DNA of 64,000 nt from Aureibacter tunicatorum (GCF_036492635.1 NZ_AP025305.1:1488001-1552000), one strand, 5' to 3'; positions 16,439-27,630 are shown, counted from the stretch's first letter. Program-made: numbers and translations. Notes: generated by a model not told the origin, from the letters alone.

Positions 16439-19400
16439 ATGTTCTTGAGAAAACTTTTCATATCATTATTTTTCCTTCTTCAAATATCTTATTCGCTTTT
16501 CGGGCAAGGTTTTGAATATCCTTCGGGTTACACTTATTGCAAGCCTGTGTCGGATTTGACCGTCAAATGCTTGATTACTGAAGGGCAAAATGGAAGTTTC
16601 ACCGTCAGTCCTTCTGGTCAAGGGGTAACAGTGAATTCTGTGACGGGAGACCTTACCATACATCCCAACGCAGTGATTCAAGATTATACAGTTTCTTACA
16701 CATACCAAAAAACGACCGGAGAAGAAAGCATCCCTTTTGACGGCTTTGATTTGACGATTACAAATGGCGATATGTGTTCGGGCTTTGGAAGCCAAGCGGA
16801 TGAGATATACATTTCGAATTTCGGGAGTAGCACATCAGCGAATAATGCGGTTTTCAAAGCTGATATTATTAATGGTAAAGCGCAACTTCAAAAGTTTATC
16901 GACTATCCAATATCTGTTGAGAATTCCACAAGGCCGGAGACGCGCGAGTACGATCAAGGGCAAATAGCTTTAGGCCCGATCTCTTCAAATGTAAGAGACC
17001 GACTTTATTTTTTGAATGAACAAGATCGAATGGGGTACATTGACCTAAGGAATAACAGGTTTTACGCCGTTGGAGAAACGGTACGGCCAGGTTTGCAGTT
17101 AGGCTTTGATATTGAAGGAAATTTGTACTTTGGAGCAACTTCTTATTTTTCCAGATCCATAGCCAGATTGGATAATTATAAAATCACTTCAACTGCTTAT
17201 GATTTTGGCCGCTCCTTGAATACAGTGAGTTACGGCGCGCTTTATAATAATCAATGGATAACTTCATTTAACGAAGGAGATGTGACATTTGATCAAGATG
17301 GATTTATGTATGTGGCGAATGTGGTGAATAACAATCTCAGCCAGATTTATAAATTCAAATTCAATGACGCTACTAAAAATTATGAATCCAATGAACGGGT
17401 AGATGTATCTGGACAAGTGGTGGGCTTAGCTTCACCAAGCGATGGTTGCGTTTATTATTTGGCTAAGGGCGCTAGGGAGTTGAGGAAAGTCAATGGATTG
17501 AACAATTGCATTCAAACTGTCGTAGGTAGGCAAGTTGTCAGTGTAACGGAAAGAGTGGAAGGTGCGGAATTCTCATTTTCAAAGAGTTCATATTGCAATA
17601 GCGATGGAACAACGCAAAGAATTTTGGCTCCGAACAATGCTTGGGGTGTTATCACTTCGTCACCATCAGGATTAGTATGGGCGGATATATCTGAAGGAAT
17701 CGTTGACTTGGAAGCGAGCAAGGATGCGACGTATTTGATTACGAATTCTGTAAATGCTTGCGGACAGAGTTTTGTGCACAGCGAGAATTTGGTGATTGAT
17801 GGCAACCCTGTCTATGCGACATTGAATTTAATGCTTTGCGACAATGATACAGCAAAACTTCCGAATATGATTCAAGACTATGATCAAAAAGAGTTGTTGT
17901 ATGATTTTTTACTTTACTATAATAGAAATGACGCGATAGCTGGGGGAAGTTCGGGTAGAGTGGACACGAGCAATATTAGGCCGGGAGCTTTGTATTATGT
18001 AAGAGGAGAAGATAAAGTGTCTGATTGTTTTACAGTATTGCCATCAGATGTTGTGTCATTGCCAGCGCCTGAGATTTTATCCATTACGAAGCATCCGGAT
18101 CCAGTTTGCGAGGGGACAGGAGTCGATTTGAATACGGTAAGGTACACTTCCAATATTGTGGATCAAGATGAGTTGACGAAATATTTCTTTGAAGATCAAA
18201 GTTTGACGATACCTGTTCCCGATCCTACGAATGTCACTGTCACAGGGACGTACTGGATGATTTTAGAGGATAATTTGACTGGTTGCAGGTCTACAGCGCC
18301 TGCGGGAGTGAATGTGATTATCAATCCAATTGATCAGGCTACATTTAGTTATCCGGATTTTTGCGCTAATGAAGACGGACAACCATACCTTGATTCTGGA
18401 ACTGTTCAGGGTGGTGATTTTTCGTTTAGATTGAATGGTTCAACAGGACCTTTTGTCACCCAGATTGGAATGACTACAATTGATAGGAATACGGGTATTA
18501 TCATGGGAGCAGTTCAAAATATAGATTATCAAATTAGATATTCGACGGCATCAAACCCAGTATCGGTATGTCCTAATGAACATCTGGAGGTGTCAACAGC
18601 TTTGGAATACCCAACGTCCGACTTTAGTTATCCACTGGGATCATATTGCCAATCAGCTGAGAACCCAAGACCGACAATTTCAGGAACGACAGGAGGAGTT
18701 TTTTCTTACACCGCTCTTACAGGAGGAATGTTAGTAATAGATCCAAGGTCGGGTGAGGTGAATCTGACAGCTTCTGATTTAGGTAAGTATACTATTGAGT
18801 ATAATGTTTCTATAGGGAATTGCAATTCTAAATCTCAAGTGGATTTAGAGATTATAGAATCTCCTAAAGTGAAATTCGAATACAGTTCTTCATCATATTG
18901 TCAAGGTAGAATAATTAATACTGTTAGCCCAAGATTTTTGGAAGGAGGAAGCGCTGGTCTATTTACCTCCACACCAGCAGGGCTTGACATTGAGGAGTCT
19001 TCAGGGATCATTACTTTGAAAACCAGTTTGGCAGGAAATTATGTTGTGACAAACACGATTCCTGAGCAATCAGGTTGTCCAGAAGCCTCATATAGTTTTC
19101 AGTTGTCAATATTGCAATCCCCGGAAATCACACTTCAAGACATTATAAATTATTGTCCTTATGATGGAGGAATAGATTTAGCGGATCCAAGTTACTATAC
19201 AGGTGATTTGAGCGAGGTAACAAGGCGTTATTTTAACAATAGCCACGAGATTTTTCCAGATCCTGAAGGAAAAGTAATCGTCAATGCGGGCATGTACATT
19301 GTCGATGCGTTAGGTAAAAATGGATGTGCCACAGTTTTGGCAACTAGAGTTATTCAATTGGCGGAACCAACAATTACGATCAGAAGCTTGCCGGAACCGA

Positions 19401-22400
19401 AATGCCTTCCAGAGTCGTTTGACTTGACATCTTTGGATATTCAAATTGATTTTGATACCATGATAGGAGGTGTGGTTGATTATTTTGAGAGTCAATCTGA
19501 CGCGGTTATGAACATTAATCCAGTCCCTGATCCGACAGATGTGCTAGGGACTTTGACAGGGAAATATTATTATATAAGAGCGGACAATACTAATGGTTGT
19601 TTCAATATTGACAGTGTGCGTTTATTCTCTGTTCCAAGGGATGATGCAAGCTTTAGTTTTGACGATTATTGCGAATCCAAGCCTAATGGAGCTTATGCAA
19701 TAGCTACTCCTGGAGGGCTGTTTAGCTTTGCGAACTCCAGACTGTTGACGCTTGGAATCTCAGGGCCTACGATAGATCAAGTGACTGGGGAAATAACAGG
19801 AGGAGTGGGAGGGGATACTTATATGGTTAAATATTTGACAAGAAACCTTCCTGAAGATCCCTCCAAAGGTGTCTGCCCTTCAAGCATGGTAGTTCCGGTG
19901 ATGTGTCTGGAAAATCCATTATTAGTAATTAATAACCCCGATCCAGTTTGTGGAGGAGGGACTGTTGATTTATCTGATCCGAGTATTACGGCTGGCAGTT
20001 CGCCGAATATTGAATTGTCGTATTATTTCCTCTATAGTGACGCTGATAATAAAGTTAATCCATTGACGGAATCGGAATATAAAAATGCTCCGGTGGGGAC
20101 ATACTATATAAGAGCCGAGTTTATGGATGGCTGTTATTCAATCAAGCCAGTGGAAGTTAAATCTGTTGGAGAACCGATGATAAGTTTTGCGATTGAGGAG
20201 GATGAAACATGCTCAAACAAAGCTTACAAGCTTATTGGAGTTCATGCTGAAAATTATAGTTCGTTTGCTTGGACTGACGATGGAGATGGTGCTTTGAGTG
20301 ATGAGAATACTTTGAGTCCAACCTATACGCCTGTAGCTTCAGATGCTGGAAATGTTGTCAACATTACTTTGACGCTTCAGCCATTGCAAGGTTGTCCTTC
20401 TCCAGTTTCAAAAACATTTAGATTGAATATTATTGGCGCTCCGGAATCTGATGCGGGAGTGACGCCTGTTGATGTCTGCAATACAAGCACTAGTATCGAT
20501 CTTATCGGGGTGATTGCCAATGGGAATCCAATGTGGACAAGCAATGGAACTGGTTCATTTGACGACCCAACCTCTGCAACAACATCTTACAACTTTTCCA
20601 ATGATGACTATGTTGCTAAGAGAGTGGAGCTGACTTTGACCGTTGAGTCGTCAAGCTTGAGATGTGAAGAGGCCAAAAGCGGTAAAGTAGTGATGTTGGT
20701 GGATTCATTGAATGCTAGATTTTCTTATCCAAGTTCTTCGTTTTGCACAGGAGCTCAAAATCCAACACCGACTGTTGTGGAGTCAGGTGGCGAATTTACA
20801 GCGAATAGTTCAGACTTGTCAATTAATGCTTCCACGGGAGAGATAGACTTGTCGGCTAGTTTGGCAGGCACTTATATTGTTACTTATTCATTGACATCAA
20901 GCACAGTCTGTCCAAATGCTTCAACGTCCTCCACAATAAATATTATACAGTCGCCTGATGCCAGCTTTTCATATGCGGAAGGTTCGTATTGCAGAAGTCA
21001 TGAAAATATTTTGCCTTCAACAGGTACTATTGGAGTGTTGTCAGCTAGTCCATCAGGTTTGGTTTTCGTGGATGCTTCGACAGGTGAGATTGATTTAGTG
21101 AATTCTAGCCCGAATACTTATACAATAACAAATAGTCTTTCCTCAGGAGGATGCGTTGCTCCACCTGCTACATTTGATTTGACGGTAATTGACTTTCCTG
21201 CTTTGGTTATTAACGATCCGGATCCAATTTGCGCTGGAGAATATGTGGATTTGACATCTCCTGATATCACCAGAGGGACGCCGGATATATCGTCGTTGAC
21301 ATTTGCATATTATTTGAATGAAAGAGATGCATGGCTTGGAAGCAATATTGGCACCGTGCCGGATCCAACACAAGTGACGGGAGGAATCTATTATATTCGA
21401 GCGACGAATATAAATACTAATTGCTCAAATGTTAAGCCTGTTAATGTTATTGAAAACGAATTGCCGATGGCAGTGGTGGTGAATCCGGATCCAATTTGCG
21501 AACCGAACACGGTTGATTTATTTTTGAGTGTAATGACAACAGATGAAGTTCATTTTTATCCTACACTCAATGATGCGGAATCGGACACAAATATGATTCC
21601 TGATGCCGATGCCATGACGGTTAGTATTAGTGGAACATATTATGCCAGAGTGGAAAATTCATTTGGATGTTTTATTGTCAAGCCTGTGGTAGTGAGAATT
21701 GTAGCCAAGGAGGATCCTGGATTTAATTTCAATGATTTTTGCTTTGGAGAAGAAAACAAACCGACAGACATAGTAACGTTGGGAGGTACATTTAGCTTTG
21801 TTGGCACTGTCGCTGGAGGAGCTATGATAAATCCATCTACTGGGCAAATATCGAATGAGGAAGAAGGAGCGACTTATGTAGTTCAATATAGAACGAATGG
21901 AATGTGTCCTGATAGCAGCAAGGTGTCTGTAAAAGTGAAGAATTTGGATGACGCTGCTTTTACTTATGGAAGAAATTGTGATGGAGATCCTATTGTGCCT
22001 GCTTATGTGGTGTTGCCTGGAGGTGCTTTTTCAATTAACGATCCTACTGGAAGCGCGCAAATTAATTCTCAAACAGGGGAAGTCACCAATTACATTGTAG
22101 GGAATGTATTTTTCGTTTTTTATGAAACTGATGGGGCTCCAAGTTCGGAATGTCCAAATAGCTCTTCTGAAGAGGAGTTGGTTTTGGCTAAGTCGGATCC
22201 TAGTTTTTACTACCCGAGCTTTTGTGCTGACAAGCCTGTCCCAGCCATTGTGACAGGAGATGCTGGAGGAACATTTGAGTTTGTTGTAATGCCGGGGGAT
22301 GGAGCGACGATTGATGAAACAACCGGTTTGATAAGCAATGCTAGGCCAGGAGAGACGTATACTGTCTCTTATACTTCTCCGCAACCATGCCCTGATAAGA

Positions 22401-25400
22401 TGATAAATCAAGTAAGGGTTCTGCCGATAGGTGACTCGAGCTTTGATTTTCCAGATTTTTGCGCGGCAAGTGGAGGCATGCCATCCAAAGTGGCTACCCC
22501 GGGAGGTTTGTTTTCATTTGACTCTCCGCCTTCTGAAGGAGAAATTATTGATCCTGCGACCGGCTTTATTTCCAATGCTAAAGAAAATGTTATCTACAGA
22601 GTAAGGTATACATTGGAGGATGCTCCAACTTACTGCTACAGTTCTACGGTAGTATCAACAATGGCGGAGCCGGTATTCAAATCTTGTCCTGGGGACATAG
22701 TGATAAGCGATACGGACGCGGGTAAATGTTCTGCGAAAGTGTTCTGGACTCCACCTACACTATCTACAGCCTGCGCTGGGTTGAGAGTCACAAGCAATTA
22801 TAGCCCGGGGGATGAATTTCCAGTAGGTGTGACTACAGTCAGGTATGTGGCAGGCATTGACCCTGCGAATCCTGTGGCGATTTGCGAATTTAATATTCTT
22901 GTAAGGGATAATACTCCCCCTGAAATTGAAAATTGCGGTGTGACGATGAGTTTTGAAGCGGATCCTGTTACCTTGACTTATCCAATTCCTGATGTTGCAA
23001 AGGCAACAGATAATTGTGGTTTACTAAGTGTGACGCAAAGTCCTGCTGCGGGAACTATTGTAGGTTTGGGAACTCATGTAGTTGAAGTTGAAGCTGAAGA
23101 CATATATGGAAAGAAAGCAATGTGTGAAATATACATTCAGGTATTTGATCCTTCTGTGATTTGTCCGCCATCGGTTGATGTGGAACAATCTGGTGCAAAT
23201 TGCCAAGCCCCGGTTCCTGATATTACTGGAGTCTTTATGCATGAAAACCCGTTGCTTATTGATGTTGAACAAACTCCAGCCGCTGGAGATCTTATTAGCG
23301 TAGGCAAAAGCCAAATTCATGTAACAGGAGTGAATCCTTCTGGTAATAGAGTTGGTTGTTTTGTGCCTTTAAATGTATATTCTGTTCCTGTAGCGATGTG
23401 CAAGCCTGCTGACGTTTATTTGGATGAAAATGGCAAAGGAGTATTGGATCCGTTATTGTTAAACAATGGTTCTTTTGATCCATGCTATGATCCTTCAGAA
23501 TTAGTATTTTCTGTATCCAAATCTCGTTTTGAATGTAGTGACAGAGGCTCTGAGAATGTGTTGTTATTGGTGACAAATCCTTCTGGAAAGTCCACTTCTT
23601 GTAGCGGAACAGTCTCAGTATTGGATACGATATCTCCAATAGTGATTACAAAGAATGCAAAACTATATTTAGATGATAATGGCATGGTCTTGCTAGCGAC
23701 TAGCCAGATTGATGATGGTTCTTTTGATAATTGCTCGGCGCAATTGAATTTGACATTGAGCAAGAATGATTTTGATTGCGATGATCTTGGTGCCAATAAC
23801 GTTGAGTTGACTGCTATGGATGAATCAGGAAGTTCATCTTCAGGATCAGCTGTAGCTTATGTGTTTGACACTATCGCTCCAAAAATTACTTGTCCTCCTC
23901 CCGTTGAATTTAAAGTCGCCAATGATGAAATTTACCTCATAGATAGTTTGGTGAAATATCTCAAACCTGAAGATGTTCGTGAGAACTGTACATTGATAAG
24001 CCTTACGCAAATACCGGAGTACAATACTCCAATAAATCATGGAAATAACTTCGTGCGATTGGAAGGAATTGACCAGTCAAATAATGTTGGAAGTTGCCAA
24101 ACATATATCAAGCTTAACCTTGATAGCATAGATTTCGAAACTCAAAAGACATATTATGTAGCGGAAGGTTCCTGCACGATTGTTTTGCCGGATATTGGTC
24201 AGGAAGTTGTGGATAGAAACCCTGGCTTGACCAATGTCAAGCAATATCCTAGTCCAGGAGAAGTGTTTGATATAGGTTCTCACCGAGTGATTTTGACAGG
24301 AATTGATAAAAATGGGCTTGAATTCGTTTTTGTCATAGATGTCATGGTAGTTGATCAAAATCCACCAGTTGCTAGGTGCAGGTCTAAAGTAGAGATTTAC
24401 TTGAATGATAAGGAAGTCGCGATGCTTGCTCCCGCTCAAGTCGATAGTGGTTCATTTGACTTGTGTAGTAGTGTGAATGTGAGTTTGAGCAGGGATGAGT
24501 TTTATTGCAGAGATCTAGGAGATAATACGGTTGATTTATTTGTCGAGGACGCTTATGGCAATCAAAGTTATTGTACTTCAGATGTTTTTGTAGGTTTGCA
24601 AGGACGCGACACGCTTTTGATCACAGGTTGTCCAGTGGATACGATAACTGTGGATAATGACCTCGATCAATGCGGAGCAAACGTATATTGGACGGAGCCT
24701 GTCAAGACCGTAAGTTGCGTGGAGGTGACTTCAAATTATAAGTCCGGAGATTTCTTCCCTGTTGGCGTGACCAAAGTCGAGTATGACGCTAAAGCAGGTC
24801 CTTATATGAGGTCTTGTGTATTTTATGTTAAGGTAATAGATCAACAAGGCCCAGTGATTACCTGTCCAAATAATATCAAGTCATGCGAAAGCTTTGTAAA
24901 TGTACCTAAGCCAACTATTGATGATAATTGCCCTGTTGTTGAAGTGAAGAACTCGTTTAATGGAACGGATGATGCTAGTGGATTTTACCCTGTTGGAGAC
25001 ACTACTTATGTCACTTGGACAGTCTTGGACAACCAAGGAAAAAAGGATGAATGCGTCATGACCGTCGCGGTAGCGCCGGAGGGTAAGATAAGTTTACCTG
25101 CTTCCGATACAGTTAGGCTTGGCGATGAAATTACATTGAGACCCCAAGCATCCGGAGTGAATCGGTTTGAATGGAGTCCATCGACGTATTTGAATGACCC
25201 GAATATTGAAAATCCAATTTGCAAACCTGACAATACGATTACTTATGATCTGAAGGCTTGGTGGGATGGATACTCAGAGTGCTCGGTTTATGGTAAAATT
25301 GAAATAGTAGTCGAGGAAGCTTTGGATATTCCGGATGTGTTTACCCCTGATGGAGATGGAGTCAATGACACCTTTGAAATTATTGGAGCGAAGAATTTTC

Positions 25401-25588
25401 CAAATGCGGTGTTGCAAATTTATAATAGATTTGGTGATAGAATATTTCATACAACAGATATACTCAATGATGAATGGGATGGTACAAGAAATGGATCCGA
25501 CCTTCCTGTTGCGACATATTACTATGTGCTGGATTTGAATAATCAAGAAGGTCGTGTGATTAATGGCGTTGTGACTATCATCAGATAA
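16439..25588 (+). CDS. giant T9SS type B surface protein with PKD-like and HYR repeats
   Basis: 3,049 residues. A signal peptide (residues 1-22, ending SLFGQG) is followed by an N-terminal region of about 370 residues that looks like a beta-propeller. About 1,700 residues of alternating repeats come next. One module starts Phe-x-Tyr-Pro...Tyr/Phe-Cys and ends Ser-Thr-Gly-x-Ile; another starts Pro-Asp-Pro-[Val/Ile]-Cys and contains GxYYIRA. HYR-type domains occur near 2078-2240 and 2728-2900. The last ~95 residues (IPDVFTPDGDGVNDTFEI, YNRFGDRIF, GTRNGSDLPVATYYY) are the CHU_C/gliding-motility type B sorting domain. The protein should cross the outer membrane by T9SS and act as an adhesin or gliding-associated surface fibre. 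It is unpaired here; a PorP/SprF gene lies 14 kb away. Confidence 0.93.
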   Translation: MFLRKLFISLFFLLQISYSLFGQGFEYPSGYTYCKPVSDLTVKCLITEGQNGSFTVSPSGQGVTVNSVTGDLTIHPNAVIQDYTVSYTYQKTTGEESIPFDGFDLTITNGDMCSGFGSQADEIYISNFGSSTSANNAVFKADIINGKAQLQKFIDYPISVENSTRPETREYDQGQIALGPISSNVRDRLYFLNEQDRMGYIDLRNNRFYAVGETVRPGLQLGFDIEGNLYFGATSYFSRSIARLDNYKITSTAYDFGRSLNTVSYGALYNNQWITSFNEGDVTFDQDGFMYVANVVNNNLSQIYKFKFNDATKNYESNERVDVSGQVVGLASPSDGCVYYLAKGARELRKVNGLNNCIQTVVGRQVVSVTERVEGAEFSFSKSSYCNSDGTTQRILAPNNAWGVITSSPSGLVWADISEGIVDLEASKDATYLITNSVNACGQSFVHSENLVIDGNPVYATLNLMLCDNDTAKLPNMIQDYDQKELLYDFLLYYNRNDAIAGGSSGRVDTSNIRPGALYYVRGEDKVSDCFTVLPSDVVSLPAPEILSITKHPDPVCEGTGVDLNTVRYTSNIVDQDELTKYFFEDQSLTIPVPDPTNVTVTGTYWMILEDNLTGCRSTAPAGVNVIINPIDQATFSYPDFCANEDGQPYLDSGTVQGGDFSFRLNGSTGPFVTQIGMTTIDRNTGIIMGAVQNIDYQIRYSTASNPVSVCPNEHLEVSTALEYPTSDFSYPLGSYCQSAENPRPTISGTTGGVFSYTALTGGMLVIDPRSGEVNLTASDLGKYTIEYNVSIGNCNSKSQVDLEIIESPKVKFEYSSSSYCQGRIINTVSPRFLEGGSAGLFTSTPAGLDIEESSGIITLKTSLAGNYVVTNTIPEQSGCPEASYSFQLSILQSPEITLQDIINYCPYDGGIDLADPSYYTGDLSEVTRRYFNNSHEIFPDPEGKVIVNAGMYIVDALGKNGCATVLATRVIQLAEPTITIRSLPEPKCLPESFDLTSLDIQIDFDTMIGGVVDYFESQSDAVMNINPVPDPTDVLGTLTGKYYYIRADNTNGCFNIDSVRLFSVPRDDASFSFDDYCESKPNGAYAIATPGGLFSFANSRLLTLGISGPTIDQVTGEITGGVGGDTYMVKYLTRNLPEDPSKGVCPSSMVVPVMCLENPLLVINNPDPVCGGGTVDLSDPSITAGSSPNIELSYYFLYSDADNKVNPLTESEYKNAPVGTYYIRAEFMDGCYSIKPVEVKSVGEPMISFAIEEDETCSNKAYKLIGVHAENYSSFAWTDDGDGALSDENTLSPTYTPVASDAGNVVNITLTLQPLQGCPSPVSKTFRLNIIGAPESDAGVTPVDVCNTSTSIDLIGVIANGNPMWTSNGTGSFDDPTSATTSYNFSNDDYVAKRVELTLTVESSSLRCEEAKSGKVVMLVDSLNARFSYPSSSFCTGAQNPTPTVVESGGEFTANSSDLSINASTGEIDLSASLAGTYIVTYSLTSSTVCPNASTSSTINIIQSPDASFSYAEGSYCRSHENILPSTGTIGVLSASPSGLVFVDASTGEIDLVNSSPNTYTITNSLSSGGCVAPPATFDLTVIDFPALVINDPDPICAGEYVDLTSPDITRGTPDISSLTFAYYLNERDAWLGSNIGTVPDPTQVTGGIYYIRATNINTNCSNVKPVNVIENELPMAVVVNPDPICEPNTVDLFLSVMTTDEVHFYPTLNDAESDTNMIPDADAMTVSISGTYYARVENSFGCFIVKPVVVRIVAKEDPGFNFNDFCFGEENKPTDIVTLGGTFSFVGTVAGGAMINPSTGQISNEEEGATYVVQYRTNGMCPDSSKVSVKVKNLDDAAFTYGRNCDGDPIVPAYVVLPGGAFSINDPTGSAQINSQTGEVTNYIVGNVFFVFYETDGAPSSECPNSSSEEELVLAKSDPSFYYPSFCADKPVPAIVTGDAGGTFEFVVMPGDGATIDETTGLISNARPGETYTVSYTSPQPCPDKMINQVRVLPIGDSSFDFPDFCAASGGMPSKVATPGGLFSFDSPPSEGEIIDPATGFISNAKENVIYRVRYTLEDAPTYCYSSTVVSTMAEPVFKSCPGDIVISDTDAGKCSAKVFWTPPTLSTACAGLRVTSNYSPGDEFPVGVTTVRYVAGIDPANPVAICEFNILVRDNTPPEIENCGVTMSFEADPVTLTYPIPDVAKATDNCGLLSVTQSPAAGTIVGLGTHVVEVEAEDIYGKKAMCEIYIQVFDPSVICPPSVDVEQSGANCQAPVPDITGVFMHENPLLIDVEQTPAAGDLISVGKSQIHVTGVNPSGNRVGCFVPLNVYSVPVAMCKPADVYLDENGKGVLDPLLLNNGSFDPCYDPSELVFSVSKSRFECSDRGSENVLLLVTNPSGKSTSCSGTVSVLDTISPIVITKNAKLYLDDNGMVLLATSQIDDGSFDNCSAQLNLTLSKNDFDCDDLGANNVELTAMDESGSSSSGSAVAYVFDTIAPKITCPPPVEFKVANDEIYLIDSLVKYLKPEDVRENCTLISLTQIPEYNTPINHGNNFVRLEGIDQSNNVGSCQTYIKLNLDSIDFETQKTYYVAEGSCTIVLPDIGQEVVDRNPGLTNVKQYPSPGEVFDIGSHRVILTGIDKNGLEFVFVIDVMVVDQNPPVARCRSKVEIYLNDKEVAMLAPAQVDSGSFDLCSSVNVSLSRDEFYCRDLGDNTVDLFVEDAYGNQSYCTSDVFVGLQGRDTLLITGCPVDTITVDNDLDQCGANVYWTEPVKTVSCVEVTSNYKSGDFFPVGVTKVEYDAKAGPYMRSCVFYVKVIDQQGPVITCPNNIKSCESFVNVPKPTIDDNCPVVEVKNSFNGTDDASGFYPVGDTTYVTWTVLDNQGKKDECVMTVAVAPEGKISLPASDTVRLGDEITLRPQASGVNRFEWSPSTYLNDPNIENPICKPDNTITYDLKAWWDGYSECSVYGKIEIVVEEALDIPDVFTPDGDGVNDTFEIIGAKNFPNAVLQIYNRFGDRIFHTTDILNDEWDGTRNGSDLPVATYYYVLDLNNQEGRVINGVVTIIR

Positions 25589-25591
25589 TAT

Positions 25592-26788
25592 CTATTTGCC
25601 GGATTTGGGCGTCAGTAAAGCGAAAGATACTGACGCTATTGCCGCGCATAAGAACATGACTATGAATGGCGCTTGAATATTGGTTCCGAAAAGCGCTACA
25701 ACTACGCCGGCTAAAGAACCTAAAGTAAAGCGTATGATTCCGAATAAGGAATTTGCCGATCCGCTAAAATTAGGAAAATAAGAAAGAAAACATGCGCTAA
25801 CATTTCCATAGATGAAGCCAAGCGATCCGATAAAACAAATATTTAATACAAGGACAACATGAAGTTGCGGCGAGCTTGTCATTTGCGTGTAAAGAAGAAG
25901 AGCCAACCCTGCCAATGAGTTAATGATCAATCCGGACTTGACCATTGTGTGAGGAGAATGCTTTTTAACAATTCTGGCGCTTAATTTTGTAAGCAATATC
26001 ATCACAAGCACATTTGCTCCAAAGAAATAAGGAAAAAGATCAGAGGAAACTCCGAAATAATCCATGTAGATGTAAGATGATTTGGTGATGAAAGTGAACA
26101 TGCCTGCTGTGGCAAATGAACCGGCGAGTAGGTATCCCATGCCGTATTTGGATTTGAAAACTTGTTTGTAGTTATCGAGAATTTTATTCAAGCTGTTGGC
26201 TTGGTTGGTTGCCTGAAGGCTTTCTTTCAGAGTGAATTGAACGACTGTCATCAAAACAACCGCATACACGAGCATAAAGAAAATAATGGTTTTCCAGTCT
26301 CCAAACTTTAGTATGTAAGAACCGATCAGCGGAGCGACCATAGGAGCCAGCATGGTGATACTGGCGACGTTGGAAAGGATGCTGGCGCTTTCGCTTCCGT
26401 CGAAGTAATCCCTTACGATAGCGGAAGCGTTTACTACGACCAAACCTCCTCCAATAGCTTGAATTAATCTAAAAAAAATCAGCCACTCAATTTCTGGACT
26501 GAAGATAATGCCGATCGTGCTGATGCTTAAAATGCCTAGTCCTTGTATGATGGTTGGCTTTCTTCCAAAATTATCGGATAGAGGTCCTCCAACTAACTGT
26601 CCTATGCCAAAGCCTAAAAAGAAAATACTTATTGAGTACTCCGCCCATTCGATAGTGGAGCGGTAATGATCAGCTATGTCTGATAAAGCGGGAAGGTACA
26701 GGTCAATACATAACGGGCCAAATGCACTGATGGCGGCGAGCATGACTATAAACCTTTTAGAAGAAGAGGATTTTAGTGTGTAGTTCAT
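25592..26788 (-). CDS. Bcr/CflA-family multidrug MFS exporter
   Basis: 398 residues and about 12 membrane helices. The N-terminal LGPLCIDLYLPALSDIA-like stretch (here FGPLCIDLYLPAL), GPLSDNFGRKP (MFS motif A) and AIVRDYF are hallmarks of the Bcr/CflA subfamily, proton-driven exporters of drugs or small metabolites in the inner membrane. The gene ends 3 bases from the convergent giant surface protein with no room for a terminator. Confidence 0.9.
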   Translation of the reverse strand: MNYTLKSSSSKRFIVMLAAISAFGPLCIDLYLPALSDIADHYRSTIEWAEYSISIFFLGFGIGQLVGGPLSDNFGRKPTIIQGLGILSISTIGIIFSPEIEWLIFFRLIQAIGGGLVVVNASAIVRDYFDGSESASILSNVASITMLAPMVAPLIGSYILKFGDWKTIIFFMLVYAVVLMTVVQFTLKESLQATNQANSLNKILDNYKQVFKSKYGMGYLLAGSFATAGMFTFITKSSYIYMDYFGVSSDLFPYFFGANVLVMILLTKLSARIVKKHSPHTMVKSGLIINSLAGLALLLYTQMTSSPQLHVVLVLNICFIGSLGFIYGNVSACFLSYFPNFSGSANSLFGIIRFTLGSLAGVVVALFGTNIQAPFIVMFLCAAIASVSFALLTPKSGK

Positions 26789-26817
26789 ATCCCCCTTCCA
26801 ACGAATAAAGTGTCGTT

Positions 26818-26859
26818 AAATTGCCTTTCCGCTTAAGAATATTAACGGAAGGGCAATTT
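26818..26859. terminator. long hairpin downstream of the rhodanese-thioredoxin gene
   Basis: Nearly perfect inverted repeat (about 18 paired bases, one bulge and one mismatch, 5-base loop) between the two minus-strand genes at 25.6-27.6 kb. It probably ends the rhodanese-thioredoxin transcript. Confidence 0.7.
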
Positions 26860-26913
26860 ACAGCTGCTTTTGTTATTCTAGTGGAAACACGGCTTTAATA
26901 TAAACTTCTTGCT

Positions 26914-27630
26914 TTACAGGGAGGAAGCTATCGAATTTAGCTTGTTTCGCAATTCGCCTTCTTTTATCAATCCGTCATTTTGGCTTTCCATTTTAGAGCC
27001 TTTGAAAATCAATAGGCTTGGTACCGCTTGAAGTTTGTAATATTTAAATATGTCAGGATGCTTGTCGACATCAAGGTGAATATATTCAAATTGAGTAAAA
27101 TCCGTTGATAATTTGTCCAATATTGGCCTGTTTTTCTTGCAACTTCCACACCATGTCGCGTAAAAATTCACAACAGTCATCGGTTTGTTATCAAGTTTCT
27201 TAATAAATAGATTTACTTTGTCCATGTTTATCGAAGAGTTGTCTTCTTCAAGATTAACAGCGTACCCGTTAGCAATCCAATCAGTAATGCCTCCATCCAC
27301 ATTGATGACATTTTCGTATCCTGCTTGAGTTAATTTTCGGGCTGCCGTGGCGCTTCTGCCTCCAGAATGGCAATAAATGTAAACAGGCTCGTTTTTATCA
27401 ATTGTGTTTTCAGCTTGGCTGATAAAGTCATTATCCTTGACATTAATATTTACCGCATATTCAATTTTTCCTCTTTTCAGTTCCTGGGGCGTGCGAACAT
27501 CCAATAACTGAACTTTATTTGAGGCTAATATTTCATTTAATTGCTTGACATCAATGTCTTTGTGCTTTTTCTCTTGGCAGGAAGCTGTGAGATTGATAAT
27601 GGCTAGCAATATCAATAAGATTTTTTTCAT
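26914..27630 (-). CDS. rhodanese-thioredoxin fusion lipoprotein
   Basis: 238 residues. The lipoprotein signal has cysteine 18 (LTASC). A rhodanese domain (about 30-130) carries the active-site loop CHSGGRSATA. A thioredoxin domain (about 140-238) carries WCGSCK in place of WCGPCK, plus the cis-proline strand AVPSLLIF. The fusion places a sulfur-transfer site and a dithiol reductant on one periplasmic protein. It is divergent from the cytoplasmic thioredoxin gene across a short shared promoter region, and close to an ArsR/RND/rhodanese operon, which suggests a common role in handling reactive sulfur or oxidised thiols. Confidence 0.88.
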   Translation of the reverse strand: MKKILLILLAIINLTASCQEKKHKDIDVKQLNEILASNKVQLLDVRTPQELKRGKIEYAVNINVKDNDFISQAENTIDKNEPVYIYCHSGGRSATAARKLTQAGYENVINVDGGITDWIANGYAVNLEEDNSSINMDKVNLFIKKLDNKPMTVVNFYATWCGSCKKNRPILDKLSTDFTQFEYIHLDVDKHPDIFKYYKLQAVPSLLIFKGSKMESQNDGLIKEGELRNKLNSIASSL

